Shown piece by piece: positions 23,870 to 35,371 of a stretch of 64,000 nt of DNA (positions within the stretch are counted from its first letter, which is position 1; every line of letters begins with the position of its first letter). The position numbers and the translations under genes are program-made. The stretch covers positions 7,001,282 to 7,065,281 of the forward strand of contig OX392536.1 of assembly GCA_947623455.1 (NCBI GenBank), written 5' to 3'. This stretch comes from Mimachlamys varia (Eukaryota > Mollusca > Bivalvia > Pectinida > Pectinidae). Below the pieces are notes generated by a model. The model worked only from the letters and a program-made list of their open reading frames with translations, did no database searches and was not told where the DNA came from.

Positions 23870-25195
23870 ACACACAGTGTTCAGCCGTGAAGTATAACCC
23901 TAGTTAGGATCAGGATTATCACCAAGAATCGTAACATTGATCAAATGCATTTATATTTACTTCTATAAATTGAATTGCTAAGTATCGCGATTCAACGAAC
24001 GTAGGCTATGGAATATTATCTTATGCATTTAATCCAACAATGAACCTCTACAAAAACAATGAAAAGCATACATGGACCTTTGTCAGATAATATTGTATGT
24101 AGGTTTCATTGGGGTATGAACAAAATTTTGTTTGCAAACTCTATGCAATCGTACAAAAGTTGGAAACCCTATGAAACTAAAAAATAATTGACATCAACGC
24201 TCGTAATTAATTTTTGAAACTTATTTTTCAAATTTAAAACATGTTTATCTACAATTTGAATGATCTAACAACGGATTATTTTTACAAAGCAATACACAAC
24301 GTCAGTTGCCGCATTGTGACGTCACTTTTTTCGCGCCATTTCGGGTTTTTTTTTGTAGAGGTATGAAAAGAACATCTCAACCAATGAGAAAGCGGTATTT
24401 TGCATACAATCAATTGAAAATTGATTATTGGTACATGTACAGATTGTATTAGGAAGTACAGAAGGTACTACGTAGTTTTTACTTCTCCTTTTTATAATAA
24501 AATTTGGTCCTATGCATAGATCCTAATATTATTCAGTATGAAGCTATGTAGGTCATGTCTGTTTAAATGAAATTTTTTTTAAATGTATTTATTTTTCTTT
24601 CTTCTGGTGGAAGTTCGAATCACCAAACATAAACATGACGTTGCTTTTAGTAGCTTTTGTATTTACTGTCACTGCTATTCGCTAACCAAAAACTATTTAC
24701 TGATAATCATCTGCTAATCCAATATCCAGTGTTATTCGTTAACGACTCACACAACTAAATGAGGCTATCACCAAGTGTTTCATACGATTGTAGTCCCTAC
24801 CGAAGATTTGTTCCGGCTAAGTACGGTGCTTTTGAGTAATTTAGATAGATTCATGTAATTGTTAACATATTCTGCATTGAATGAACTATATAGATATGTG
24901 ACTTTACACAATTGTATACTGATTGATATGTGGTCAAAAGTCAAAGGATGTTCCCGTCCCATTTCACTGGTTAAACAAGTAAATTTCTGGTTGTCCAAAG
25001 CAGACGCCTGTAGCGAACAAAAATGCCACGGAATTTCTCATATAATGCTCTATGAAGCATTTTTCAAGATGTATCTGTGAATCTAGGCAGTTGTCACAAG
25101 TTGTTATTTGTGTTGAACTTTATTAGTTATTAGCTCGAAAGCTTTGAAATAACACATAACAATTCATTTGGAGTCCATAACCAAATAGTGATAGT
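23870..25195. other. Unassigned DNA
   Basis: Only short open frames (72-73 codons at 24780-25080 on both strands). No repeat family or domain was recognised. A T-rich run lies near 24345-24355. Confidence 0.35.
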
Positions 25196-25199
25196 ATCT

Positions 25200-25690
25200 T
25201 GCCCAATAAAATGTCACAGATATTCGTTAACTTAAAAGCTCGTTACTGATATTCGCCTACCCAATAGCACGTCTCTGATAACCGCTGGCTAAATAGCACA
25301 TTATTGCTATACACTATACCCATATTACGTCACTTGTAATCGCTAATTCCTTAGGACGTCACTAGCAGTAGATCCTGAAGGTCGCTTACCACAAATACGC
25401 AGTCGCTAACACAATAAGACGTCACCGAAAGTGGTTTTATCTGTAGTTACTTATATGACGTCATCACTGGTTTTCGTTTACCTCATAATTATTACGACAC
25501 TTGTAGTCGCTTATTCCAAAGAACGTCACCAGCAGTCGATGCTGAAGGTAGCTTAACTCAAATTACGTAGTTGCTTACAAATTATGACGTCACTGAAAGT
25601 GATGTTACCTGTAGTGACATAAATGACGTCACTGATAGTCGTTTACCTCATATTACGTCACCTGTATTTGTTTATCTCATAGGACGTCAC
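25200..25690. repeat. Degenerate tandem repeat carrying CRE-like TGACGTCA words
   Basis: Diverged ~30-40-bp units combine 'gacgtcact', 'gatagtcg', 'cttacctcata' and similar words. At least seven GACGTCA occurrences are visible (for example near 25425, 25455, 25583 and 25624). The repeats are too degraded for an exact period by eye. Confidence 0.6.
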
Positions 25691-25889
25691 TACTACATGA
25701 AGCGACTTATTCTGCAAGAAATTAATGACTTGCTTTTAGGATGTAAGTGGTCGTCTGGTGTAGAGTTGGCCAGTCCCTTTCATGTATCATTATATTTTTG
25801 ATCATATTGTCTTTAGGGATTGTTCAAAAGACCTAAACTGGAATAACACCTTTACCGTTATCGACGCAAACCAAAAAATGAATTCAACT

Positions 25890-26220
25890 GCACCATAAAG
25901 CTGTTTCGTCCTTCTAGGACTCGTCAGTGATGTTACACCATACAGCTATTTCGTCCTTCTAGGACTCGTCAGTGTTGTTACACCATACAGCTGTGTCGTA
26001 CTTCTAGGACTCGTCAGTGATGTTACACCATACAGCTGTTTCGTCCTTCTAGGACTCGTCAGTGATGTTACACCATACAGCTGTTTCGTCCTTCTAGGAC
26101 TCGTCAGTAATGTTACATCATACAGCTGTTTAGTCCTTCTAGGACTCGTCAGTGATGTTACACCATACAGCTGTTTCGTCCTTCTAGGTCTCGTCAGTGA
26201 TGCTAAGCAAGGGTCTAAAA
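25890..26220 (-). ncRNA. Tandem array of seven minimal hammerhead ribozymes, 45-bp unit
   Basis: Seven units repeat every 45 bp; the word 'aggac' (or its variant) starts at 25916, 25961, 26006, 26051, 26096, 26141 and 26186. On the minus strand each unit spells CTGACGAG, then a stem II hairpin GTCCT-AGA-AGGAC, then GAAAC. Next is the self-complementary ACAGCTGT (stem III), the cleavage-site candidate GTA, and stem I TGGTG-TAA-CATCA leading into the next CTGACGAG. This is the order of a type I hammerhead. Units 1, 4, 5 and 7 keep both core blocks and unit 2 keeps GAAA. Unit 3 (GACA) and unit 6 (TAAA) have broken cores. Because stem III is only a short palindrome shared by neighbouring units, activity would probably need pairing between units, as known for Penelope-like element and retrozyme hammerheads. 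Confidence 0.85.
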
Positions 26221-27085
26221 AAGTGAAGCCTTGTAGCCAACTTATCTTGTGGCATCAAATCACTATGTACTTAGTGAATATGCTATAAAACACGGAACTA
26301 TAATGGGAATTATGCGTTGTACACGGTGACAAGATATTTGTTATTAACAAACATAATAAACAATGAAAGTAAGACATATAGTACGACCTTATTTTACGGT
26401 ACAATAGACGTAATGGTAAAGTGATATATGTGCCCTGGATTGTTATAAATAGCTCACTATATGGTTGGAAATGATTTTGTCTTCAAAAGCTTCCCAGTCG
26501 TCTACATACACCGCCTTGTGATACGGTGTATGATGCTTCCATATCAATATCATTAATGGTCTTTGTATAGAATACATTATCTTTTCGTTGCCATGGGAGC
26601 TGATACATATCGCCTGTATTGTAAAGTTTAAGCAGTGACGGAGATTATAGACATGCTATAAGCAATAGCCTTAAGACATAATCTGGCTCCAGTTAGCATT
26701 TTTACCAATTTTGATGTTTTGTAAACATCGGTTCTACCCAATTATGACAAATATATGGATATTTTATTATTTCAGTTTTTTTCAAATCCCTACCCGATTA
26801 TTTGGAACTAGAAGCATCGCATACTAAAATAAGGCGAAACCAAACTACCATGCCCAAATACAAGCATTCTACTTGTCAAGCACGTGCAATGTATCGTTTA
26901 TTTGCACCCTCTGGTAGACATTATGACAAAATGGAATGTACACGATGAAGAATTTGAGTTTTTAAGAGGTGTAAAGGCTCTTACACGATTCTAACAGTTA
27001 AACAAATTTGCAAGTTCTTCTTGAGATCACATAAAGAATTATTTGTAAACCAGTTTTATCATTTCTACGGGAAATAAAAAACAAG
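26221..27085. other. Unassigned DNA
   Basis: The first ~40 bp after the hammerhead array ('ctaagcaagggtctaaaa') match the flank of the hammerhead remnant at 61.97 kb. Beyond that nothing was recognised. Confidence 0.4.
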
Positions 27086-27088
27086 TGT

Positions 27089-27246
27089 AAGATCCCTTAC
27101 TCTTCTGGGACACCTGGTAGTATTATCTTGTTCTTTTACAAAGGTCTCGATGTAAATATTTCCTTTGTTCATATTTTGCCTGTGTTTAATCGATTTGAGT
27201 TCGGATTATGATTTTGTTAACCCTTCGGTATTCTCAAATTTTTATC
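27089..27246 (+). repeat. R300 dispersed repeat, copy E (5'-truncated)
   Basis: It begins at the 'cttactcttctgggacacct' landmark and runs to 'cttcggtattctc'; the first ~110 bp of the family are absent. Confidence 0.8.
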
Positions 27247-27249
27247 ACA

Positions 27250-29235
27250 TTTTCAAGATTTGAGGCATATTTGTCCCGTAGAAGGACAATTTCCGTGCAA
27301 TTTTAAAACGCAAAAAAGTGCGTAAGTCTATCACGCCGTGTTCTTGTTCTAGGGATTACGTCATTAGTGAAATGTGCAACCAATTGTTTTGCTGATATGT
27401 TATATAACATTGGCTGCACTTCGCATAGGCCGGACGTTGTATTTGAAACTTACAGCTGATCACGTGGCTGAAAGGTCATATGGGCTGTACATTATGCAAC
27501 AACTACTGTACCAATTCTTTGGGCTTCGTTTAAAAAAAACTTATAGAGGGGAAACAACCGAAAGTCTTTCTCACAGGAGGGATATACTCTATTTAAGGCA
27601 AAAGAGTGGCAATTAAAAAAACATATTTAGAAGAGAAAAGATAACACTCAAAATTTAGTCGCCTCTTGCTACGATTTATGTATATGTGGCAGCACTACCC
27701 TCATTATGCCTTACCTGCAAAGCAGAACAAGAAGTTATTTTACTCCTTGAAAACTTCTTCCATGGTATGGGGAGGATGCAAATGTGTTATCATTAAGCTG
27801 CGGTGTATATTGAACATCAACACAGAAAAAATATTTTAATGAAAAATGACACTCTCCATTTAAAAATACATATTTTATCAATAATGCCGTGTTGATGCCA
27901 AACAATATCAGGAAATATCAATCCCACTTTTGATATCTATTTTTTGTTGAAATGTTTCATTAAAATACCGTGTAATGAGTCTGCCGATCGATTATTTCTT
28001 TGCAATTAGTAACAACAAACATGTCAGAGGAGAAAATCATGATATATTTATTGCTCGGAAAATGAATCCGTGACAACAATTTTGATTTATGGCGATGTAA
28101 TTCGAAATTTGATTGATAGACACTGCAAAAACCTCTTTTTAATCAACAACGAACTCGTTTGCATTGTTAGATTAACAGTAGTTTGACTTCTTTTATTTGG
28201 TTATTTTTTTATTTCATTTTTAAATTACATTTTTAGAAAAAAGATAAATGTATCATTGACAATTTACCGATAACATTTGAGTCTCTCTAATTTTGTTCCC
28301 AGCATTACATCTAGAATAAAAGTTAGTCCCAGTATATGCCAGGTAAATATCTCTTGTGTGTTGGAGCTGTATTGTGTTCTGTTGGTAGTGGGACCGTGCT
28401 TCTAATAATATCTTGATAGTGCCGACTGAGTTGAATGTGACAGTATATGCGCACATTCACCCAAAAATCAAATTATACTCCACTCTGCCAAGTTTTTTGA
28501 CCAGTAGATCATAACTGCTTTGGTGAATATTTTGTGCAATCGACGACTTCAGAGTTTGAAATTCTGCAGCTTGAGTCGAATCCGATAAAAATTGAAAAAA
28601 AAAAAATTTTCTCTTCAAAGCAAAGTTTTTACTCAATATACAATGTTTCAAATATTTGTATCAGCGGCACGTATCTCGTAAACACATAGACAAATTGGAC
28701 CCGACGACTACATAGTTGTTGTATGGCTCAGTGCTAATAAATCAAGAATACGATATAGTTTTATAAAAATGGATTTTTACAACACAAAATCAAATATAAG
28801 GAACAGCCAGTATTTATCACTTCTTCATTAGAAATAGATATATTTCGGTGTGGATTTTAATTATGCATTAGCGTGTCCTTGAAAACAGAGGTACACTTTT
28901 TCGCAGTTAATCACGGAATAAGCTTTCAATTAAAACACTAATTGACAGCGTAGCGCAATAATTGTTATACGAGTTAAACAAATTGGAATTATAATTTGAC
29001 CTTCAAAATGTGAAATGTTTTGAGTAGTTGTTATGAAAACAACAAATCCATCCAGAAAATGGTAATACTGCAATGAGAAACGTCATTTTTAATCAATGTC
29101 AGCTTTAGGTTAAAAATATAAGCTTATTCGAACTTCTTGGGTATTCCAGAAAACACATTGTAGTTGATAGATTGTACAGCTTGTACGTAAAAACAAAACC
29201 TACGTAACTTTCTTCTGATTAGGCGGAGAAAAGAA
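27250..29235. other. Unassigned DNA
   Basis: Short frames only, for example 80 codons at 27374-27616 plus. No domains or repeats were recognised. Confidence 0.35.
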
Positions 29236-29240
29236 AAATA

Positions 29241-29419
29241 CTCATTAGTGTGCTTACTTGTTGTGATTGACAATATTAATGGAAACCCGGCTCTCATTTT
29301 GAGGACTTAATGTTTACTTGAATGTGACCAAGATTTATATGGTGGGTGTCGTCCGCATAATTTTTTTCCATTTCTCATGGTTTTGTTGACGTTTTGGTAT
29401 TCTCTGATTTTTTTTTCAC
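29241..29419 (+). repeat. R300 dispersed repeat, copy F (internal deletion)
   Basis: It starts 'ctcattagtgtgcttacttg' and follows the family to 'ggtgggtgtcgtc'. It then skips to 'catggttttgttgacg' and ends 'ggtattctctga' with a T run. About 95 bp of the family centre are missing. Confidence 0.78.
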
Positions 29420-29589
29420 ATCGAATGTGTGCCTAAATTCAAAGATGTTAACCATTTGCATTGCAGGACAATAACAAAACTTATATGTATGGATATTTAT
29501 TTTTATTATATACTTACTATAAAATACAGTGAAATTGTATACTTGATAAATACGCATGTTTTAATACATATCAGCTCACGGGGCCAATA

Positions 29590-29755
29590 CGGGCAATTCT
29601 TCGCTAAGCGGGCCGAATACACTGTATCAGCCCGTTTGCATTGCTGAGCGGGCCGAATACACTATATCAGCCCGTTTGCATTGCTGAGCGGGCCGAATAC
29701 ACTGTATCAGCCCGTTTGCATTGCTGAGCGGGCCAAATACACTGTATCAGCCCGC
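29590..29755. repeat. Minisatellite, 40-bp unit, four copies
   Basis: Four units contain 'gagcgggccgaatacactgt' followed by 'atcagcccgtttgcattgct'. Each unit has internal complementarity (gcgggc/gcccg). Directly downstream is a GC-richer stretch with three TGACG words and, at 29809, an ATG opening a 39-codon frame (29809-29928). The frame's meaning is unknown. Confidence 0.8.
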
Positions 29756-30083
29756 CTCCGAAATCGCCGTGACGCCATATGACGTTCATGACGTTACAAC
29801 AATCAAAAATGGATAGGAGGACAGATTTTGATGTTGAAATTGGCGAGCAAGTTATGGAGTCTATCGTATCAAGAATACTAGGGTTTGAAGAATGCATAGA
29901 AGAAAAAGAGACATTAACGATGTAGAAGAACAGGTAAATAATTCCGAATCCTTTGCGAATAGTATGAATTATTATCTTAATCAACGTCCAGACGATGAAA
30001 AAACAGGGAACAAAAAAGAGACATCACCAAAAACAAATCATCATGAACCGCCAGAAAATTCAATGTATATAATAAATAGAATA

Positions 30084-30214
30084 TGACATGGTCATTTCCA
30101 TATCATGCCTTGTATTAACCCTCGACCTAATATCGCCCCTTGGGCCTTCGACCCTCGGACCAATATTGGGACATCTGGTTGATACAAGGCCTGATATGGA
30201 AATGGCCATGTAAT
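30084..30214. mobile_element. Foldback MITE, ~130 bp
   Basis: The left arm 'acatggtcatttccatatca' plus 'tgccttgtattaacc' is the inverted match of the right arm ('ggttgatacaaggcctgata' plus 'tggaaatggccatgt') with a few changes. The two arms surround a ~55-bp loop. AATAT lies immediately outside both ends, a possible 5-bp duplication. No coding capacity is seen. Confidence 0.68.
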
Positions 30215-30219
30215 ATTCT

Positions 30220-31690
30220 CTATGTATCCCACTTTTAGCGAGTTCTTTGATGTATTCTCATTATCGCAGGTCTTTTTTGAGGATGTGACAATATTTGGAT
30301 TCATCCTCAAATTCCTTTTTGAAATTTTGTCAAGAAAGCTTCGGAAAGCCTTTTCTTTTATATAATTATATTATGCTTTCAAACATAAAATTAATTCTTG
30401 AATTACTCCCATAACAATAATGTTATTTCCTAGCATTACCTGTTATGATATATTATAACCAGACGTTTTCTTCATGATCTTGAAACTACAACAAAACATC
30501 TAAACTAGTATATATTGATATCATAGTTGAAGTCATATGGAAGCACGAATCGACGTTTACAAGATTTGACACAAACCACATCAGACTACAGACGGTAATA
30601 TATTGTGTCTTGTATTCCGAAAGGCACAAATAATGTGTCAAAATTATACCAATTACCATTTATTTCATTCAGTGACGAGATGACCTATATTATCGATTGG
30701 CATTGATCGGTCGCGCTAAGAACGACATTAGTCATTTCGGCATAATTATCTATAAGCTGACGGCTACCACAAGCGTGCTACAACGACGGGGGAATATTAG
30801 ATAAAAGTATGCACAGCTTACATAACATATTGACAAAGGAAGTACAGTAACGTCTTTATGTTCTAGCGACTACAAACGTATGAAATTCCCTACTTTTCTG
30901 AAGATAGGACTTTTGCCTTAAAACTGGACTACGTTTAAGCCACTTTAGAATGTTGATTTAAAGTAAATTTGAAGCTGACTTGAATGTCTGTTCCGTATTA
31001 TTACATATACGTTTGGCAGTCCCACACGACTAGAGGTATCATTAGACCGTTCTACTGGGACCCATGATTGGCACTTGTGCATAACCGCCTGTTGAGCCTC
31101 GCGAAGGGAGGCATACTGTCCATCGTCAGCACTCTTTGTTGTAAATAAACACCTCCGCTTCCCGTCGTCATGGAGTCAATGTTCGAAGTCAACAAAACTG
31201 CATGATAAGACTGGAAATATGTAATATCTGGTCTACAGGTTGGGAAACAACGCCATCTTCTGTTCCAGTCTGTCTGTCTCCCTGTGTGACGCCAAGCATA
31301 CCATGCTGGAGTTTTTTCTGTTCATACAGCAATAGCCAAAGTCAAGTTGAGCGTTGATTGACACTTGTCGGCAATGGTCTAAAGGCGCGTGTTTCTCCTG
31401 TCGTTTACAGGAACTAAGACAATTGAATTTGGGATAAGACGAATGAATCCTTTATCACATACCACATATTTACTTGATAAAGAAAACCTAATAACTTCAT
31501 TGTCTTTCACTGTTGGGCTCCGTCTATTGTCACAGTCTGGACAAAACTCAATAAGTATTTATTGAACCCAATCAGCCACTCAGCCACAATGCTTACGACA
31601 CAGGGATTCGAGTGATGCAAGCAGATGATGACTATGAGCAAGTTTTATATTCGCCATCTTGTACCCTTGTGTAACAGAGGTCATTATTTA
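30220..31690. other. Unassigned DNA
   Basis: No gene or repeat family recognised; open frames are short. Confidence 0.4.
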
Positions 31691-31698
31691 TTTAAATG

Positions 31699-31770
31699 TC
31701 TCTGCTAGGAGTCGAACCCGGAACCTCTGGCTACTAGTCTTACGCTCAACCGATCGAGCTAAAGAGAAGA
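31699..31770 (-). mobile_element. tRNA-like SINE head
   Basis: On the minus strand the sequence has an A-box-like 'tagctcgatcggttgagc' and a perfect B box GGTTCGACTCC at tRNA spacing. The acceptor stem pairs poorly. A short AT-rich body follows on the minus strand towards 31650. It is therefore a tRNA-derived repeat head or tRNA pseudogene, not a clear working tRNA. Confidence 0.65.
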
Positions 31771-31847
31771 TCTCACTAGCCGAGCGGTATATTGGAGCTA
31801 GTATTTACCAGGGTTACACTTGTATGATATGAAAGTGAATATTTTTT

Positions 31848-32090
31848 AATATGCTTATTCATGTGCTTACTTGTTGTGTTTAAGAACGATGACTCAGTTT
31901 TCACTTTTAGGACTTGACATTTGCATGGATGTAACCAAGATTTACAAAGCGAGTGCCATAGATGCACTGGAACGCCTAGTCGTATTCTGTTTCCGAGGGT
32001 ATTGGTGCTAATCTTTCCTTTGATCATATTTTGTCCCAAGTGTTTTCGGTGTTGAGTTCGGATTGTGGTTTTACAGACGCATCAGTATTG
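31848..32090 (+). repeat. R300 dispersed repeat, copy G (diverged)
   Basis: 'gtgcttacttgttgtg', 'gatgactcagttttcac', 'aagatttacaaagcgagtg' and 'gagttcggattgtggtttta' are recognisable, with small internal deletions around the 'gacgcttac' region. Confidence 0.78.
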
Positions 32091-32094
32091 TTTA

Positions 32095-33300
32095 CTTAAT
32101 ACAATTCCATTCCTAGATGAATTATTTGATTAGTTTTGTGGTTCAGTATTCTAAATATTAAATACAAATTGCAAATGCCTGTACCAAGTACATTAGTTTT
32201 GTATCCGACATGTCATATACATATAGGTTTCCGTTAAAACGTTGAAGTTACTATTGTAAAAAAAAATGATGATAATTTGTGCAATGTGATGAGGAAAAAA
32301 AGAAATACAGATTAGAATATCTTCCAATATAGTTTACATACTTAATGAGTGGCTTGCAAGTATCCGAAGAAAACATTTTGTAACAGATCTTAAAATTAAA
32401 CAACTCTTCATCACGTCGGGGAGGACAAATGACGCTTTTTAAGGCCTTTTCTTCCTCACAGCAAGGCCCTTGCGCGGAGAGAGAAACAAGTACCAAAAAT
32501 AGAAAAAAGTCGCATCACAAGGATAAAGAAAACGCATTGTCACCTTACAAGAGAACTAACATACACAATTGTGTCATCAGAAACATTAAGCCGCCTATTC
32601 TATGAAATGGACAAAGTTATGACTGTACATACAATACGGTTTCTATCAAACATTCAATCTACAAACGTTAACAAATATTTAATAAAACAAAATGTACACG
32701 ACTACGAAAAAGAAGCTTCACCGTGGCAAAAACACGGTAACATTGTCCGACGAGCTATGATTTCGATAGCCATTACATCATTGGTGTCAACATGGGAAAT
32801 CAAATGCCGTGAAACGTCTTCACCAAGAACATAATCTGAAATCGCGTACGAGCAGTCCGTGCCTGAGAAACAAATTACGTGGCAATTTATAACAATAAAT
32901 GAGCTATTTGTGAACCGGAATGATGCACGTGTTAACACAGGCTCGTGTTGGATAGCATTCCGTGGTACCTGAATATCCTCGCTGCCGACTAATTGAGTGG
33001 AACTAATTGTCCAAATTCCAGGAAACAAACAGCAATAATCGTAGTTTCATTGCAAACTATGCTGATGTGCAAAAATACACTGCAAAATGATGGAGATATT
33101 TTTTTATATATCCCATTCAAAAGTGGCAATCCAAGTTGGCATCGCTCCTCAATAAAAGAAATAATCAGTAATCACCAGAACACATAGCTGCCTCTGTAAC
33201 ATTTAATTTTTAGAAAAATGGAATCATCAATTTAAAACAATTATCCTGAATGTAGAACACACGTTTGAAAGGAAAAGGAAACCTCTTTTGTATGAAGGAT
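32095..33300. other. Unassigned DNA with overlapping opposing open frames at 32.57-33.03 kb
   Basis: A plus-strand 87-codon frame (32571-32834) and a minus-strand 108-codon frame (33028-32702) overlap. The minus-strand frame has mixed, protein-like composition but no motif I can name. Either could be an isolated exon or chance. Confidence 0.3.
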
Positions 33301-33304
33301 GACG

Positions 33305-33490
33305 TAACATTCGCACATGAGCTGCACATTTAAAATTTAGTTATAAATACAGTATGCCGAAAAAAATGTATTACAAAGCTGTTTCGTCCTTCTTAGACTC
33401 GTTAGTGATGCTAGGTGCTAAAAGGCGGGATTTAAGATTGTTTCAATTAATGTGGAAGCAGAAGGGCCAGGTGCGTACATTCTCTCATAT
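33305..33490 (-). mobile_element. Hammerhead-bearing repeat, single decayed copy
   Basis: It has the same landmarks as the 10.7-kb copy ('gctgcacatttaaaatttag', 'tatgccgaaaaaa', 'gatgctaggtgctaaaaggc', 'gaagggccaggtgcgtac'). The minus-strand core reads CTAACGAG instead of CTGACGAG, and stem II has a mismatch. GAAAC is intact. It is probably inactive. Confidence 0.7.
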
Positions 33491-34165
33491 TATTGAATTT
33501 AGAAAAAAAGAAGTTATAATTGTATAATTTCAAATCGTGTACTACGAAAGTGTGTATATTATGAACCATGCAGTTACCCAAATGAGATTACTGATGATGA
33601 TGATTTTATAATAACATTATGTTTCCATCTAATTGTAAATATAAGTACTGAACGTTTTAGCTAATGTTGTTACAATCGTATAACACACTTTGGTATTTAA
33701 TGACAAACTTACGCTAAGCCTTGCCAGGCTTTATTAAGTTTTTCATATGTTTATCAGTAATAGCAATGTGTGTTAAATGAGAGTAAAACTACTGCTTTAA
33801 ACTGTTAATTCAGCTATTTTGAGAATGGATGTTTTGTTGTTTACCATCATGCGTGTTCGCGTTTCATGATATCTACAGCAGGTGTATTTATGTACATATA
33901 ATTCCTGAGGACATATCAGATGGACTTGATTTGATTTGATTTGATGTGTTTTTTACCTCGCGACATTTCAGGTAGACGGCAGGTGCCGAGGGAAAGATTA
34001 CAGTACAAAAGGATTGGTATTTGAGAAGGAATGTAGTTTCATGGTGTAGCAGCGGAGATGTCAAAACCAGTTTGTGTTCTTTGCGCTTCCATGACAGAAA
34101 TCGAGTTTTATGGTTGTAACAAGACGAGTACAACAGTTTTATGTTTCCCAAAACAAGCAAAACAA
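33491..34165. other. Unassigned DNA with a short (TTTGA)n run at ~33930
   Basis: Only 'gatttgatttgatttgat' near 33927-33945 stands out. A minus-strand 107-codon frame (34211-33888) runs into the R300 copy downstream and is not taken as a gene. Confidence 0.4.
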
Positions 34166-34170
34166 ATATA

Positions 34171-34515
34171 AAGAAAACTGAAGCGTCAACAAAACCATAA
34201 TCCGAACTCAAAATCGATTACACTCGGGGCAAAGTATGAAGAAAGGAAAGATTAAATGGAGACCCTTGCAAAAGTACAACAGAATAAGACCAGGCCCCGG
34301 TTTCAGCATCGTTCCTTAACTTAAGGAAATTCCTTAACTTAAATATCTCCATAGGAAAGCATTACAGAATTTAAGGAAAGTTCCTTAGCTAAGGATTTCC
34401 CCCTTGAATTCTGTAATGCTTTCCTATGGAGATGTTAAGGTTAAGGAATTTTCTTACGTTAAGGAACATTGATGAAACCGGGACCAGGTGTTTCGGAAGA
34501 GTAAGCGTTTACGTA
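34171..34515 (-). repeat. R300 dispersed repeat, copy H, interrupted by a foldback element
   Basis: R300 sequence runs minus-strand from 'gaagcgtcaacaaaacc' to 'aataagaccagg'. It is interrupted at 34295 and resumes at 'gaccaggtgtttcggaagag' (34482). The interrupted family word is duplicated on both sides, which marks a later insertion. Confidence 0.85.
34295..34481. mobile_element. Foldback MITE inserted in R300 copy H, 7-bp duplication
   Basis: The element starts 'cccggtttcagcatcgttcc' and ends with the inverted counterpart ('ggaacattgatgaaaccgg'). Almost its whole 187 bp folds on itself ('ccataggaaagcattacaga' pairs with 'tctgtaatgctttcctatgg'). GACCAGG is present at 34288-34294 and 34482-34488. 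Repeats of 'ccttaact/ttaagg' make further local hairpins. No coding capacity is seen. Confidence 0.85.
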
Positions 34516-34594
34516 TTTGGTACAGGGCATGGTTCCTGAATATACAGAAGGTAACTTTCCTTTTATATATTTTCCAACAAAAATATTTATACCA

Positions 34595-34811
34595 AAGCGA
34601 CAACTAAATCAAAATCCAAACCTAAAATAGATTGAACTAGAAGCAAAATATAAACAAAGGAAATATGTTCACGTTGATTCCTGAACAAAAGTACAAAAGG
34701 ATAAGACCACATGTTCTGATAGATTAACCGTCTCCAGCCCCATCGACGATATCCGTCATGTCACTCTAGGGCGCATCCAAGTAAACAATTCTGAATGTGA
34801 GAACTAATAGA
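34595..34811 (-). repeat. R300 dispersed repeat, copy I (diverged)
   Basis: Minus-strand landmarks remain: 'caaaatccaaacctaaaata', 'ggataagaccacatgttctg', 'ccatcgacgatatccgtcat' and 'catccaagtaaac'. Confidence 0.75.
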
Positions 34812-34819
34812 GGTTACAC

Positions 34820-35290
34820 AACGTGTGGATGTTGGATATGGAATTTATTTTACTCGAGTTAATTATTTTTTAAAAGTTACAAAAGAAAAGAGAGTCTTTT
34901 GTAACTTTTTAAAAAAAAAATTAACGAGGGTGAAATCAATTCCGTATCCAACAACCACGAGTCGTGTGACCTCATTCTACCACAAAAAAATATTACAGAA
35001 TGTAAGTCGGCAGTGGAAGTGTTTCCTAGAGTGAAACGCGGACTATTTGCGCGAAAACAAATCATCTCGTATATATTCCCGCCAAGTTGTGACGACGTCA
35101 ACAATCGATGACGATGTTAACAATCCGCAAGTGGCATTGCAACACGTGATTTCCCGTCAAAGTTCAACTTCTCAACCAATCAAAAGTCCGGAATGTCATA
35201 TACCACTTGTGGCATATAACATATGTTTATCCAACAGTCACCACGTTTATACAATGGTCTGGGAGTGGAATAACACAGGGTATTGTGGTC
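34820..35290 (-). repeat. MITE-like dispersed repeat (family M) with foldback end
   Basis: On the minus strand from 35290 the family M words appear in order ('gtgttattccactcccagac', 'ggacttttgattggttgaga', 'ggcgggaatatatacgagat', 'cacacgactcgtggttgttg'). At 34822-34968 the end forms a palindrome centred near 34890: 'gttggatatggaatttattt' pairs with its complement around 34950, and 'aaaagttac' with 'gtaactttt'. Confidence 0.75.
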
Positions 35291-35371
35291 GAAATATGTT
35301 TTTTCTAAGCATAACAACATAGCATACTGATGAGCCTTATAAAACCATCTATATGTCATATCACACACGGA

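Noticed and set aside
25890..26220. CRISPR-like array
   Set aside because: Units are contiguous with no unique spacers, in eukaryotic DNA, and each unit is a hammerhead.
31699..31770. Functional tRNA gene
   Set aside because: Acceptor stem mismatched; resembles tRNA-derived SINE heads.
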